A DNA stretch of 46,721 nucleotides from an uncultured Clostridia bacterium (GTDB lineage: Bacteria; Bacillota; Clostridia; Christensenellales; UBA1242): the NCBI GenBank assembly GCA_944380415.1, contig CALWHN010000004.1, positions 1 through 46,721 of the forward strand, read 5' to 3'. A program made the translations under genes and the position numbers. This document shows positions 24,356 to 32,516 of the stretch, piece after piece. Within the stretch, counting starts at the first letter, position 1; each line of letters begins with the position of its first letter. A model generated the notes under the pieces. It worked only from the letters and a program-made list of their open reading frames with translations, was not told the DNA's origin and searched no databases.

Positions 24356-24940
24356 ATGGAAAATTTTAAAGAAGAATTTGTTAAGATTTACAAGGAAAAC
24401 ATCTCTCGGGACGGGGCGGACAAGCTTTTGGATTATCTTGAAAAAAGCGATTTTTTCACTGCGCCTGCTTCAACAAGATTTCACAGCTGTCATGAAGGCG
24501 GCCTTTGCGAACATTCCGTTAAAGTTTATAGAAGATTTTTAAGAAGAGTTAAAGAGGAGTTTGGCGAAAACTTTGAAGAAAAAGTTTCAAAAGAATCCGT
24601 TGCTTTAATTGCGCTTTTGCACGATGTTTGTAAGGTTGACTGTTATAAAACTGAAATGAGAAATGTCAAGGAAAACGACAGGTGGGTTCAAAAGCCATAT
24701 TACACTGTTGAGGACAAGCTTCCATATGGCCACGGCGAAAAGTCTGTTTACATAATCAACGGCTTTTTGCGCCTTACAAGAGAGGAGGCAATTGCAATAA
24801 ATTGGCACATGGGAGGCTTTGATGCAAGGGTTATGGGCGGCTCATATGCCCTTAAGGATGCCTTCTACAGCTATCCGCTTGCGCTTTTGTTCCATCTTGC
24901 GGACGTTGAGGCAACTTATTTAGACGAATCTCAAAGTTAA
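24356..24940 (+). CDS. HD-domain hydrolase
   Basis: A 194-residue protein with an HD phosphohydrolase metal site: FHSCHEGGLCEHSVKVYRR (first His), ALLHDVCKVD (HD pair) and the late HLADVEATYLDE (Asp). A GHGEKSVYIINGFLRLTREEAIAINWHMG segment is typical of a subgroup common in Firmicutes and phage. It probably acts on a nucleotide or nucleic-acid phosphate; the substrate is not deducible. AAGGAAA precedes the ATG. The division genes begin 44 bases downstream under their own -10 box. Confidence 0.85.
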   Translation: MENFKEEFVKIYKENISRDGADKLLDYLEKSDFFTAPASTRFHSCHEGGLCEHSVKVYRRFLRRVKEEFGENFEEKVSKESVALIALLHDVCKVDCYKTEMRNVKENDRWVQKPYYTVEDKLPYGHGEKSVYIINGFLRLTREEAIAINWHMGGFDARVMGGSYALKDAFYSYPLALLFHLADVEATYLDESQS

Positions 24941-24969
24941 AATAAATTATTTCTTTTTATAAAAAACTG

Positions 24970-24978
24970 TGATATAAT
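24970..24978 (+). promoter_or_regulatory. Extended -10 promoter of ftsQ, leaderless
   Basis: TGATATAAT with TATAAT at 24973-24978, six bases (ACATCT), then the GTG start at 24985. No ribosome site can fit. Confidence 0.72.
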
Positions 24979-24984
24979 ACATCT

Positions 24985-25878
24985 GTGGAATTTGTTAAGA
25001 AACATAAAAAAGCGTTAATCATAAGTTCTGTTATTTTAACAATTATTGTTGTTATTATAATTCTTATGTTTACGCTTTTTTCTTTGAAAAGTGTTGAGCT
25101 TTCCTCTAAAACAGAAACTTTAAACATAACAGCGGAGCAAACGGAGCAAATTGAGCAAAAAACCCTTTCCTATGGCGGGAGCGTTCTTTTTATAAATAAA
25201 GATAAGATTGTTAGTGAGCTCGAAAAGGAGTTTCCATACCTAAAAATCGTCAACATTGAAACTCAAATTCCAGATAAATTTGTAATTCATTGCGCGGAAA
25301 GAGAAGAACTTTTTTCAATTGAGTCCAATGGGAAATATTATGTTTTAGATGAGGAACTTAAAATTTTAAGTATAAGCAATTCTCCAGATGAGTCGCTTGT
25401 TTCGTTTGAATTTGAGGGAATAGATTACAACGAGCAAACGGGGCAATATTTCGCAACAAAACTCAACCTTAATCTTTCTTCTGCGGAAACGGGCCAGTTT
25501 TTAACCCTTGGAAGCAGCCAAAGTTCATATTTTGCAGATAAAATGCAAACAATTTCAACCTCAGTTCTAACTGCTTTTGAGCAAAACAACAGGGACATTT
25601 CCTATGTAAAAAGCCAGTTTGAGCAGTTTGAAATTTTTTATAGGCCGGAACAGGTTTCAGAAACAAATTATATTTGGAGAACTTGTTTGAGGCTTGTTGA
25701 TAGAAGCGGCTTTGAATATCAAATTGTTGACGCAGACATAAATTTGCCCGAGAAAATTTCCGTTCTCTATAGCGCGCTAACAGCTGCCGCTAACGAGCCA
25801 AGCCTTTTGGAGGGCACATATCTAATGGTTTATCAAAACGCAAATGGCGATTTTGCATATAGTTTTGTTGAAAGGTAG
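24985..25878 (+). CDS. ftsQ: Cell-division protein FtsQ/DivIB
   Basis: A 297-residue single-pass protein: basic N-terminus (EFVKKHKKA), membrane helix about 10-33, then a POTRA-type domain (LFSLKSVELSS, SVLFINKDKIVSELEKEFPYLKIVNIETQIPDKFVIHCAEREELFSIE, with the characteristic P.kl.I.v.ER.p pattern) and a beta domain (KYYVLDEELKIL). It would lie in the division septum with DivIC and FtsL. The start is GTG. It is first in a run leading to ftsA and ftsZ. Confidence 0.85.
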   Translation: MEFVKKHKKALIISSVILTIIVVIIILMFTLFSLKSVELSSKTETLNITAEQTEQIEQKTLSYGGSVLFINKDKIVSELEKEFPYLKIVNIETQIPDKFVIHCAEREELFSIESNGKYYVLDEELKILSISNSPDESLVSFEFEGIDYNEQTGQYFATKLNLNLSSAETGQFLTLGSSQSSYFADKMQTISTSVLTAFEQNNRDISYVKSQFEQFEIFYRPEQVSETNYIWRTCLRLVDRSGFEYQIVDADINLPEKISVLYSALTAAANEPSLLEGTYLMVYQNANGDFAYSFVER

Positions 25879-25887
25879 GAGGTTTTT

Positions 25888-26547
25888 ATGAAAAGATTTA
25901 TTCTTTCGCTTGTTAATTTAATTTTGGCGGGGGCAATGCTTCTAATTTTGATTTGCCCAATTGCATCTTTTAATAAAGTAGTTGGCGATGCAGAGCTAAA
26001 AGAGGGGCAAAATGCAACCTCGCTTTACTTTGTTGAAAGTTTGTTTGTTAGCGAAGAAGACGTTTTGAAAGCAAGCGCAGATTTATTCGCAAAAAGCACG
26101 GAGTTGGCACTTGAATTCTCGGGCGATGAATACGAAGAAAAACTTTATAATTCGCCAGAAAAAAACAGGTTTGACGTCTATCAATTTGCAACAAGCGAAA
26201 CGCTTGTTTCCCATGGTTTTACATCAGCTTCTGGGAATTTAATTGTTCAAACAAAGGCGGTTTCGGCGCTTATAATTGTTTATTTGGTTTGCGCGGCTCT
26301 AACTGTTTTAATTACTTTAATTTGCATGATTTTTAACAGCAAAAAGCTAAAGGGGCTTGGAACTTTCTTTACTTTGATTGCATTTTTAATTAGCGTTGCG
26401 CTTGCTCTTACTATAGAATTTGCCCTAAAACTAGATGGCGCGATTACAAGCCTTGTTTCTCATGTTAAGTGGCCGTTATATGTATTTATAGGTTTTACAT
26501 TCATATATATGCTCATTAGAAGCGCCCTCAATAGAAAGACAAATTAA
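25888..26547 (+). CDS. Unknown membrane protein in the division cluster
   Basis: A 219-residue protein with a strong AGGAGG ribosome site, nine bases after ftsQ. One N-terminal helix (about 8-27), an extracytoplasmic stretch of about 100 residues (acidic, DVYQFATSETLVSHGF), then about three helices from 125 to 212. I do not recognise the family. Its place between ftsQ and ftsA suggests a septal or envelope role. Confidence 0.75.
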   Translation: MKRFILSLVNLILAGAMLLILICPIASFNKVVGDAELKEGQNATSLYFVESLFVSEEDVLKASADLFAKSTELALEFSGDEYEEKLYNSPEKNRFDVYQFATSETLVSHGFTSASGNLIVQTKAVSALIIVYLVCAALTVLITLICMIFNSKKLKGLGTFFTLIAFLISVALALTIEFALKLDGAITSLVSHVKWPLYVFIGFTFIYMLIRSALNRKTN

Positions 26548-26562
26548 TTGCACAATTTACCT

Positions 26563-26600
26563 AAAAAATAGTTGACAAGTTCAACTATTTTTTTTATAAT
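26563..26600 (+). promoter_or_regulatory. ftsAZ promoter overlapping the upstream terminator
   Basis: AAAAAATAGTTGA (26563-26575) pairs with TCAACTATTTTTT (26581-26593), forming an intrinsic terminator for the ftsQ unit. Inside the same bases TTGACA (26572-26577) is a perfect -35, with TATAAT at 26595-26600 after 17 bases. The leader to ftsA is about 70 bases. Confidence 0.85.
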
Positions 26601-26676
26601 TATAAAAAAATTGGTTATTTATGCATTTACATAATATCAATTTTTCTTTTAGTTCACTAAGGAGAAAGGATTAGAA

Positions 26677-27831
26677 ATGCCAAAGAAGTGCGCAGCAATA
26701 ATGGATATTGGTTCGTCTAAAATAAGCGTTTTAATTGGCCAAAGCGGCGTTAACAATTCCTTTATTATTAAAGGCGTTGGCGAAAGCGAATATGCTGGCT
26801 TTGCAGACGGCGAATTTTTAGAGCCAGAAAACCTAAAATATGCTGCTGCGCTTGCAATTTCAAATGCGGAAAAACAGGCGGGGATGAAGATTGAAGCAAT
26901 TTTTGTTGGCGTTCCGGCTGAGTTTTCTTTTTGTGATTGCACAGAGGTTGAGACAAACTTTAAAAAACGGGTTACGATTGCAGAAGAGGATGTTTCCTAT
27001 CTATATTCAAAAGCACTAAACAAGGAGCTTATGAAAACAAAAACATTGCTCTCTTGTCGAACACTTTGGTTTAAACTTGACGATGGGCGAAAGATTTTTG
27101 ACGTTGAAAAACAAAAGAGTTATAAACTCCGTGCAAAAGTTAGTTTGATTTACGTTGAAAACAGCTTCATTTCAACTTTTAATGACGTTTTGGGAGAGGC
27201 GGGAATTGTTTCTGTTGAATACATTTCATCACCTCTTGCTCAGGCAGATTTTTTGTTGGACCAAGTTGAAAGACAAAGAGGCGCCGTTGTAATTGACATT
27301 GGCTACATAACAACAAGCGTAAGCGGTGTTTTGGGCGAGGGCCTAGCGGGCTTGAATTCATTTTCGCTGGGCGGAGCACACATAAGCGGAGATTTTTGCG
27401 AAGCTTTCGAGATTAGTTTTTCTGAAGCAGAAAAGCTGAAAAATGAGATAGTTTTAAGTGTAAATTCAAAAAAGGTGGGAAATTATGAAGTTAATGTTGA
27501 AAATCAAGTTTTGTTTGTGCCAATTGTTTCTGCAAATGAGATAGTTAAAGAAAGAATTGAAATGTTTGCATCTTTAATTAAAAGATGCCTTCAGAAAATT
27601 TCGGAACAAAATTTGGAAAATGCCCAAGTTTACTTGACAGGAGGCGGACTTTCGTATATAACTGGAGGTAGAGAATATCTTGAAGAATGTTTGGGAAGAG
27701 AAATTAAAATTCTTGCTCCAAATATTCCCGCCTTTGCAAAACCACATTTCTCAAGCGCGATAAGCGTTTTAAGCGAAGCGTTGAAAAAACAAAATCAATC
27801 AAAAAATTGGTTTACTAAATTTTTTAAATAA
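26677..27831 (+). CDS. ftsA: Cell-division protein FtsA
   Basis: A 384-residue actin-fold protein that anchors FtsZ to the membrane. The phosphate-1 loop is [15 protein letters not shown], and the adenosine motif [19 protein letters not shown] lies near the C-terminus. The tail [10 protein letters not shown] is a typical amphipathic membrane-targeting helix. The phosphate-2 loop is unusual: DIGYITTSV (Asp207) instead of the common DIGGGTTD. It is followed by ftsZ after 11 bases with GGAGAAG between. Confidence 0.93.
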   Translation: MPKKCAAIMDIGSSKISVLIGQSGVNNSFIIKGVGESEYAGFADGEFLEPENLKYAAALAISNAEKQAGMKIEAIFVGVPAEFSFCDCTEVETNFKKRVTIAEEDVSYLYSKALNKELMKTKTLLSCRTLWFKLDDGRKIFDVEKQKSYKLRAKVSLIYVENSFISTFNDVLGEAGIVSVEYISSPLAQADFLLDQVERQRGAVVIDIGYITTSVSGVLGEGLAGLNSFSLGGAHISGDFCEAFEISFSEAEKLKNEIVLSVNSKKVGNYEVNVENQVLFVPIVSANEIVKERIEMFASLIKRCLQKISEQNLENAQVYLTGGGLSYITGGREYLEECLGREIKILAPNIPAFAKPHFSSAISVLSEALKKQNQSKNWFTKFFK

Positions 27832-27842
27832 GGAGAAGTAAT

Positions 27843-29036
27843 ATGTATTCAGAAAGCAGCATTGGACCAGTTGCAAACATTAAAGTTGTTGGAATTGGCG
27901 GAGGCGGAAATAACGCAGTTAACAGAATGATTAACGCCAACATAACAAGCGCTCAGTTTGTTGCAATCAACACGGATAAGCAGGCTCTTTTAATGAGCAA
28001 GGCAGATTTGCGCCTTCAAATTGGCGAAAAATTAACCCGTGGTCTTGGAGCTGGAGCAGATCCAGAAGTTGGCCAAAAAGCTGCTGAAGAATCTAAGGCA
28101 AGCATAACAGAAATGTTAAAGGATTCCGACCTTGTTTTCATAACCGCCGGAATGGGCGGTGGAACAGGAACAGGTGCAGCACCTGTTGTTGCTCAAATTG
28201 CAAAGGAAATGGGGATTTTAACAATTGCTGTTGTAACAAAACCATTCAATTTTGAAGGTAGAAAAAGAATGGAAAATGCAGAACTTGGGCTTGAAAATCT
28301 TAGCAAATATGTTGATACGCTTGTTGTTATTCCAAACGACAAACTTTTGAAACTTGTTCCAAAAGGAACTCCAATTGTTGAAGCGTTTAGATATGCGGAC
28401 GACGTTTTGCGCCAAGGTATTCAAGGAATTTCAGATTTAATTGTTACTCCAAGCTTAATTAATTTGGATTTTGCGGACGTTAGGTCAATCATGAAAAACA
28501 AGGGCCTTGCCCACATGGGAATCGGCCGTGGAACGGGCGAGAATAAGACAATTGAAGCCGTTAGACAAGCAGTTTCAAGCCCGCTTTTGGAAACAACAAT
28601 TGAAGGTGCAACCGGCGTTTTAATCAATGTTAAAGGCGGAAACGATTTGCCTTTAGACGAAGTTTACGAAGCTGTTGACCTTGTTAAGGAAGTTGTTGAT
28701 TTGGAGAGCAACATTATTTTCGGCGCGGCAATTGACGAAGCAATGAGCGATGAAGTTGAAATTACAATCATTGCAACAGGCTTTAAAGCCCTTCCAGAGG
28801 AAGAACCAGAAGAGGTTGAAAAAGCGCGTGAAGAAGTTAAAGCTTATGGTGGGTTCGACAAGGAGAAATATGACCAATATGCGCAAAATGGGGCAATGGA
28901 TTTAGGCGTTAGAAGGCAAGCTGAAACTCCAGTTGAAAGGGCTCCAGAAAGGCCTGTTGAAGCTCCAACATCAAGAATTTCAATCAAGGAGGCAGACATT
29001 CCGCCATTCCTTAGGAAAATTAAAAGAGATAGATAA
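27843..29036 (+). CDS. ftsZ: Cell-division protein FtsZ
   Basis: A 397-residue tubulin homologue that forms the Z ring. It has [26 protein letters not shown], the GTP signature [10 protein letters not shown] and the T7 loop [11 protein letters not shown]. The C-terminal linker (about 320-380) leads to the conserved peptide DIPPFLRKI for FtsA binding. Length and motifs are normal. Confidence 0.98.
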   Translation: MYSESSIGPVANIKVVGIGGGGNNAVNRMINANITSAQFVAINTDKQALLMSKADLRLQIGEKLTRGLGAGADPEVGQKAAEESKASITEMLKDSDLVFITAGMGGGTGTGAAPVVAQIAKEMGILTIAVVTKPFNFEGRKRMENAELGLENLSKYVDTLVVIPNDKLLKLVPKGTPIVEAFRYADDVLRQGIQGISDLIVTPSLINLDFADVRSIMKNKGLAHMGIGRGTGENKTIEAVRQAVSSPLLETTIEGATGVLINVKGGNDLPLDEVYEAVDLVKEVVDLESNIIFGAAIDEAMSDEVEITIIATGFKALPEEEPEEVEKAREEVKAYGGFDKEKYDQYAQNGAMDLGVRRQAETPVERAPERPVEAPTSRISIKEADIPPFLRKIKRDR

Positions 29037-29045
29037 TTACATATT

Positions 29046-29072
29046 AAAACCCTTCGTTTTGAAGGGTTTTTA
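29046..29072 (+). terminator. ftsAZ terminator
   Basis: AAAACCCTTC (29046-29055) pairs with GAAGGGTTTT (29061-29070), followed by TATTT. Confidence 0.88.
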
Positions 29073-29099
29073 TTTGCCACTCTTTAGCTAAAAGCATAA

Positions 29100-29237
29100 A
29101 TTAAATTTACATTAAGAGTTAAACAATTTGTCAATGCTAGCAAAGGCAGGGAAAAATTTTATGAAAAATTTGGGTTTTGCGCCCGTCCAAATGAAGAGGT
29201 TGGCGCTGGAATGAAATGGAACGGGAAGAAGATTTGA
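29100..29237 (+). pseudogene. Remnant of a GNAT acetyltransferase C-terminus
   Basis: The frame ending at TGA 29235-29237 reads GREKFYEKFGFCARPNEEVG then AGMKW, the classic last strand of GNAT enzymes (FYEKFGFxxRPNxxxGxGM). It has no start codon or upstream domains; TAA lies at 29097. The rest of the gap to 29364 shows nothing coding. Confidence 0.65.
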
Positions 29238-29363
29238 GCAGATTTCATTTTAATTTAGAAAATAACTGTTTGAAAGTTATCTCAATAATAATATTGGATT
29301 TTTTGTTAACTTTATTTAATATTTCAAATAAAAGTGTACTAAATTTAAATTAAATAAGGTGCT

Positions 29364-29392
29364 AAAAAAACGGGCGAGCTGCCCGCTTTTTA
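29364..29392. terminator. Terminator of the surface protein gene
   Basis: CGGGC (29371-29375) pairs with GCCCG (29381-29385), with an A run on the left and a T run on the right. Confidence 0.78.
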
Positions 29393-31426
29393 TTTTGACA
29401 ATTTTTCAATTTGTTCCAAAATCTTTGCTTCTTTATTTTGAAGTTTTTGGCGCTTTGCGAGATAAACTTTTAGGTCCTTCATGTGGGTTTTTGCCTTTTT
29501 AGAGCCTTCATACTCTTCCTCAAGAGCGCTGATTTCACTTCTAACTTGCTCAAGTTGAGCGTCAAGATTTTGCTTTTCAAGCGCTTTTTGTTCGCGTTCG
29601 CGCTTTTCAACTTGTTTGTTTAAAGTTTTGTTTCGGTCATATTGGTTTTTAGATTTTTTGCTTGGTTTTTTAATTTTAATTTTCTTAACGTAATATAACA
29701 CTATTCCGGCAATGAGCGCAACGGCGAGCAATATTGAAGGAACAATATACCATGCGATTGATGGGTCTGCAGAAGGCGTATCTTCATTTCCATTGTCATC
29801 TGGGTCTTCAGGGGTTGTTTCTTCTGGAATATCATAGCTAAAAGCAACAAGATCTCTGTTTATTGCCGCGGTTTGGTCAAGATTTAAAAGGTCGTCGAAG
29901 GTTACTGCACCGGTTGGAAGATATGATGTTTCTGTTTGACCTTCTTCTGCTTTTAAAACATATTTATTTTCTTCATTGTTTACAAAAACAGAGGAGGCGC
30001 TTGATTTCGTAATTAAACGAACATCGTCAATAAAGGCAACGCCTGTTGTTGGGCTTTCTTCAGTTCCAAATTCAATTATAAAGTTAACTTTTTTATCTGT
30101 TCCGTCAACTTTTATAAAAGCGTGGAAAGTTGCCCATTCATTGCTGTCTGAGCTATATTCAACATAGGAGAAGACGTTTTCCTTTGAATAAATTGTTCTG
30201 TCATCAGAATCAATTATGTAAAAACTAATTGGGTTTGTTTGATCTTGATTTGCTTGAGTGTTGAATTTAAATTGAATTTCATAATATTTGTTTTTTGTTA
30301 AGACAATTTCAGAACATGTAATTGTTTGGTAACCGTTTTGATTGCTTAGCATTAAAACGTTGTTATTTGAATTTTCAATGCTTGAGCCGTCGGCATTGTT
30401 TGGGTTTGTTGCCGAAAGACCAAGATTTTTTATTATTGTTTCAAAAATTGTTTTATTTGTGTTGATAATTCCCCAATCTGTTTCTCCGCCTGCTTGGCTT
30501 TGGCTCCAGTTCAATGGGCGAAGGTCGGAAAGAGCGGTGTAGTTATTTAAGTTCCAATTTTGGTTTTCTGTTACGTTGAAATATCCATTGTCAATGAAAA
30601 CATAGTTGCTGTTTTGAGTTAAATAGGAAGCTTGCTGGCCGTTGTCATCTTCTGTTAAATTACTAAATTGTTCATATGTTACGCTGAAAAGCCTTAGCGT
30701 GTCAACTGCAGCATAGCCAATTTGATTGCTTTTTGTTGTTACGCCATCTGTTTCAACCGCGTTTCCAAAGAGGAGTTGAAGTTTTACTTTTGTTTCGCTA
30801 AACTCGTTTCCTTGAATTAAAAAAGCATATGTAACATAATCTTCAGATTCTGTTTTAATTGCGTCCATGGCAACAATGTCGCCAGTTGCTTGGTCTATTA
30901 GTTTTGCATTTATTCCATAGTTTGTTCCGCTGTTTCCAAGCTCTGCAACTTTAACATTGAAAGTTAAAACATAGTATGCATGGGCAGGGATTGTAATTTC
31001 TGGGCTTTCAATTCCAGCAATTCCCGAGTCATTTAGCAAAAAGAGGAGACCGAAGCGGTTTCCGTCCGTTCCGTCTGTCCCAATTGTTGTGTAGTTAATC
31101 ATTCCGTCGCCATAGGCAAATGCACCGTCTGGATCTGTGAAATCTGCAACGCCAACTTGAATAATTTCTGTTTCGGCAAATGTTGGAATTGTCCAGCCTT
31201 CTGTTGAACCGCTTTCAAAGCCCATGTTTAGCCCAAGGCCAGAGGTAAGTTCTTGGCTGTTTTCAGAGCCTTCTCCGTTTTGATTGATTAAATCCTCAAT
31301 TGAAAATTCAATTTCCTCTTTGTCATCATCTGCTGCATAAACTGTTGTTGCATATCCAATTGGAAACAGCGCAAGAATTAAAAGTAAGCAAATTATAAGT
31401 TTTGTAAAAGATTTTTTTGTTGTCAT
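29390..31426 (-). CDS. Large membrane-anchored surface protein with two CBM-like domains
   Basis: A 678-residue protein. The signal peptide (about 1-31) ends VYAADDD. Two beta-sandwich regions follow, one about 70-250 (NMGFESGSTEGWTIP ... YAAVDTLRLFSV) and one about 275-470 (NGYFNVTENQNW ... FIDDVRLI). Both have the N-x-x-F..G..W / ID-x-x-R-L pattern of carbohydrate-binding modules of the CBM4/9 or discoidin kind. A Pro/Asp-rich spacer (TPEDPDDNGNEDTPS), one membrane helix (about 562-582) and a long Lys/Glu-rich cytoplasmic coiled coil close the protein. It may link the cell wall to a cytoplasmic partner. Function unknown. Confidence 0.72.
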   Translation of the reverse strand: MTTKKSFTKLIICLLLILALFPIGYATTVYAADDDKEEIEFSIEDLINQNGEGSENSQELTSGLGLNMGFESGSTEGWTIPTFAETEIIQVGVADFTDPDGAFAYGDGMINYTTIGTDGTDGNRFGLLFLLNDSGIAGIESPEITIPAHAYYVLTFNVKVAELGNSGTNYGINAKLIDQATGDIVAMDAIKTESEDYVTYAFLIQGNEFSETKVKLQLLFGNAVETDGVTTKSNQIGYAAVDTLRLFSVTYEQFSNLTEDDNGQQASYLTQNSNYVFIDNGYFNVTENQNWNLNNYTALSDLRPLNWSQSQAGGETDWGIINTNKTIFETIIKNLGLSATNPNNADGSSIENSNNNVLMLSNQNGYQTITCSEIVLTKNKYYEIQFKFNTQANQDQTNPISFYIIDSDDRTIYSKENVFSYVEYSSDSNEWATFHAFIKVDGTDKKVNFIIEFGTEESPTTGVAFIDDVRLITKSSASSVFVNNEENKYVLKAEEGQTETSYLPTGAVTFDDLLNLDQTAAINRDLVAFSYDIPEETTPEDPDDNGNEDTPSADPSIAWYIVPSILLAVALIAGIVLYYVKKIKIKKPSKKSKNQYDRNKTLNKQVEKREREQKALEKQNLDAQLEQVRSEISALEEEYEGSKKAKTHMKDLKVYLAKRQKLQNKEAKILEQIEKLSK

Positions 31427-31522
31427 ATTCCACCTTTTTAAATAATTCCAAATTAGTATACTTAACTTTTAAAAAAATACAAAGCAATTTAATAAAAATT
31501 TAAAAAAATAGGATAATAAGTT

Positions 31523-31891
31523 ATGGCTATGAAAAAATTTAAAGATAAAGTTATTTTAATTTTAAGTGGAATTGCAATTGGAATTGCAAACGGCTTTTTT
31601 GGTGGCGGAGGCGGGATGATTTGCGTTCCACTTCTTGAGAAAGTTTTAAAAATTGACAATAAAAAATCCCATTCAACTGCGCTTGCAGTTATGCTTCCAA
31701 TTGCGCTTTTTTCAATTATCGTCTATGTAATAAAAGTTAGAATAGATTGGCCAATGTTTGGATATGTTGGCGGGGGATTTGTTTTGGGAGGAGCGCTTGG
31801 CGCTTTGCTGCTTTCAAAGCTCAATGGAAAAATTGTTAGAATCGTTTTCATCCTTGTTGTTCTTGCCGCCGGCGTTAGGCTTTTAATTTAA
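31523..31891 (+). CDS. TSUP (TauE/SafE) half-transporter, first half
   Basis: A 122-residue membrane protein with four helices and the TSUP signature GIAIGIANGFFGGGGGMICVPLL. Full TSUP anion or sulfite exporters are about 250 residues with two such halves. This one stops after the first. The second half is a separate gene nine bases downstream. A GATAAT -10 box ends five bases before the ATG, so the mRNA may be leaderless. Confidence 0.85.
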   Translation: MAMKKFKDKVILILSGIAIGIANGFFGGGGGMICVPLLEKVLKIDNKKSHSTALAVMLPIALFSIIVYVIKVRIDWPMFGYVGGGFVLGGALGALLLSKLNGKIVRIVFILVVLAAGVRLLI

Positions 31892-31899
31892 GGTGTTTT

Positions 31900-32268
31900 A
31901 TGGAAATTGCTCTATATATAATATTTGGAATAATTGGTGGAATCCTCGGCGGAATGGGAATGGGCGGAGGAACGCTTTTAATTCCACTTTTAACAATTTT
32001 TTTGGCTGTTGAACAAAAAGTTGCCCAAGGAATCAACCTTCTTGCCTTCTTGCCAATGGCAATTGTTGCGTTAATTATTCACTTTAAAAACAAGATGGTT
32101 GAAACAAAGGGAATTCTTTGGATAATTATCCCTGGCGTAATTTCATCTGTTGGCTTTGCATTTTTGGCAAGCACATTGGATAACGAAATTTTAAGAACGC
32201 TTTTTGGCTCATATCTAATTTTGATTGCTGTTTATGAAATTTGCTGTTTAATTTTTGAAAAAAACTAA
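31900..32268 (+). CDS. TSUP (TauE/SafE) half-transporter, second half
   Basis: A 122-residue membrane protein with four helices, beginning IIFGIIGGILGGMGMGGGTLLIPLL, the second TSUP repeat motif. AAGGTG serves as ribosome site. The two equal-length halves as separate, intact frames suggest a working heterodimer rather than a broken gene. The substrate may be sulfite, another sulfur compound or an organic anion. Confidence 0.85.
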   Translation: MEIALYIIFGIIGGILGGMGMGGGTLLIPLLTIFLAVEQKVAQGINLLAFLPMAIVALIIHFKNKMVETKGILWIIIPGVISSVGFAFLASTLDNEILRTLFGSYLILIAVYEICCLIFEKN

Positions 32269-32338
32269 AATAGCCCTCAGTTTGCTTTACAAAAGTTTTA
32301 TTCTATGTTAAAATTCAATCGTAGCATAGGAGAAATTT

Positions 32339-32509
32339 ATGGTAGATAAAAATAAGTGTATATCTTGTGGAACTTGCATCGATATTTGCCCAGTTAACGC
32401 AATTTCTTGGGGTGATGACGGAAAGGCCCACATAGATCCAAACAAGTGTATTAAGTGTCATTCTTGTGAGGGAATGTGCCCAGTTGGCGCAATTAAAATT
32501 GAGGATTAG
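32339..32509 (+). CDS. 2[4Fe-4S] ferredoxin
   Basis: A 56-residue clostridial-type ferredoxin with two CxxCxxCxxxCP motifs (Cys7, 10, 13, 17 and Cys37, 40, 43, 47). TAGGAG precedes the ATG. It carries low-potential electrons in the cytosol. It is the first gene of a tight group with the Ppx-like, HtrA and MreB-like genes. Confidence 0.93.
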   Translation: MVDKNKCISCGTCIDICPVNAISWGDDGKAHIDPNKCIKCHSCEGMCPVGAIKIED

Positions 32510-32516
32510 GAGAGAT

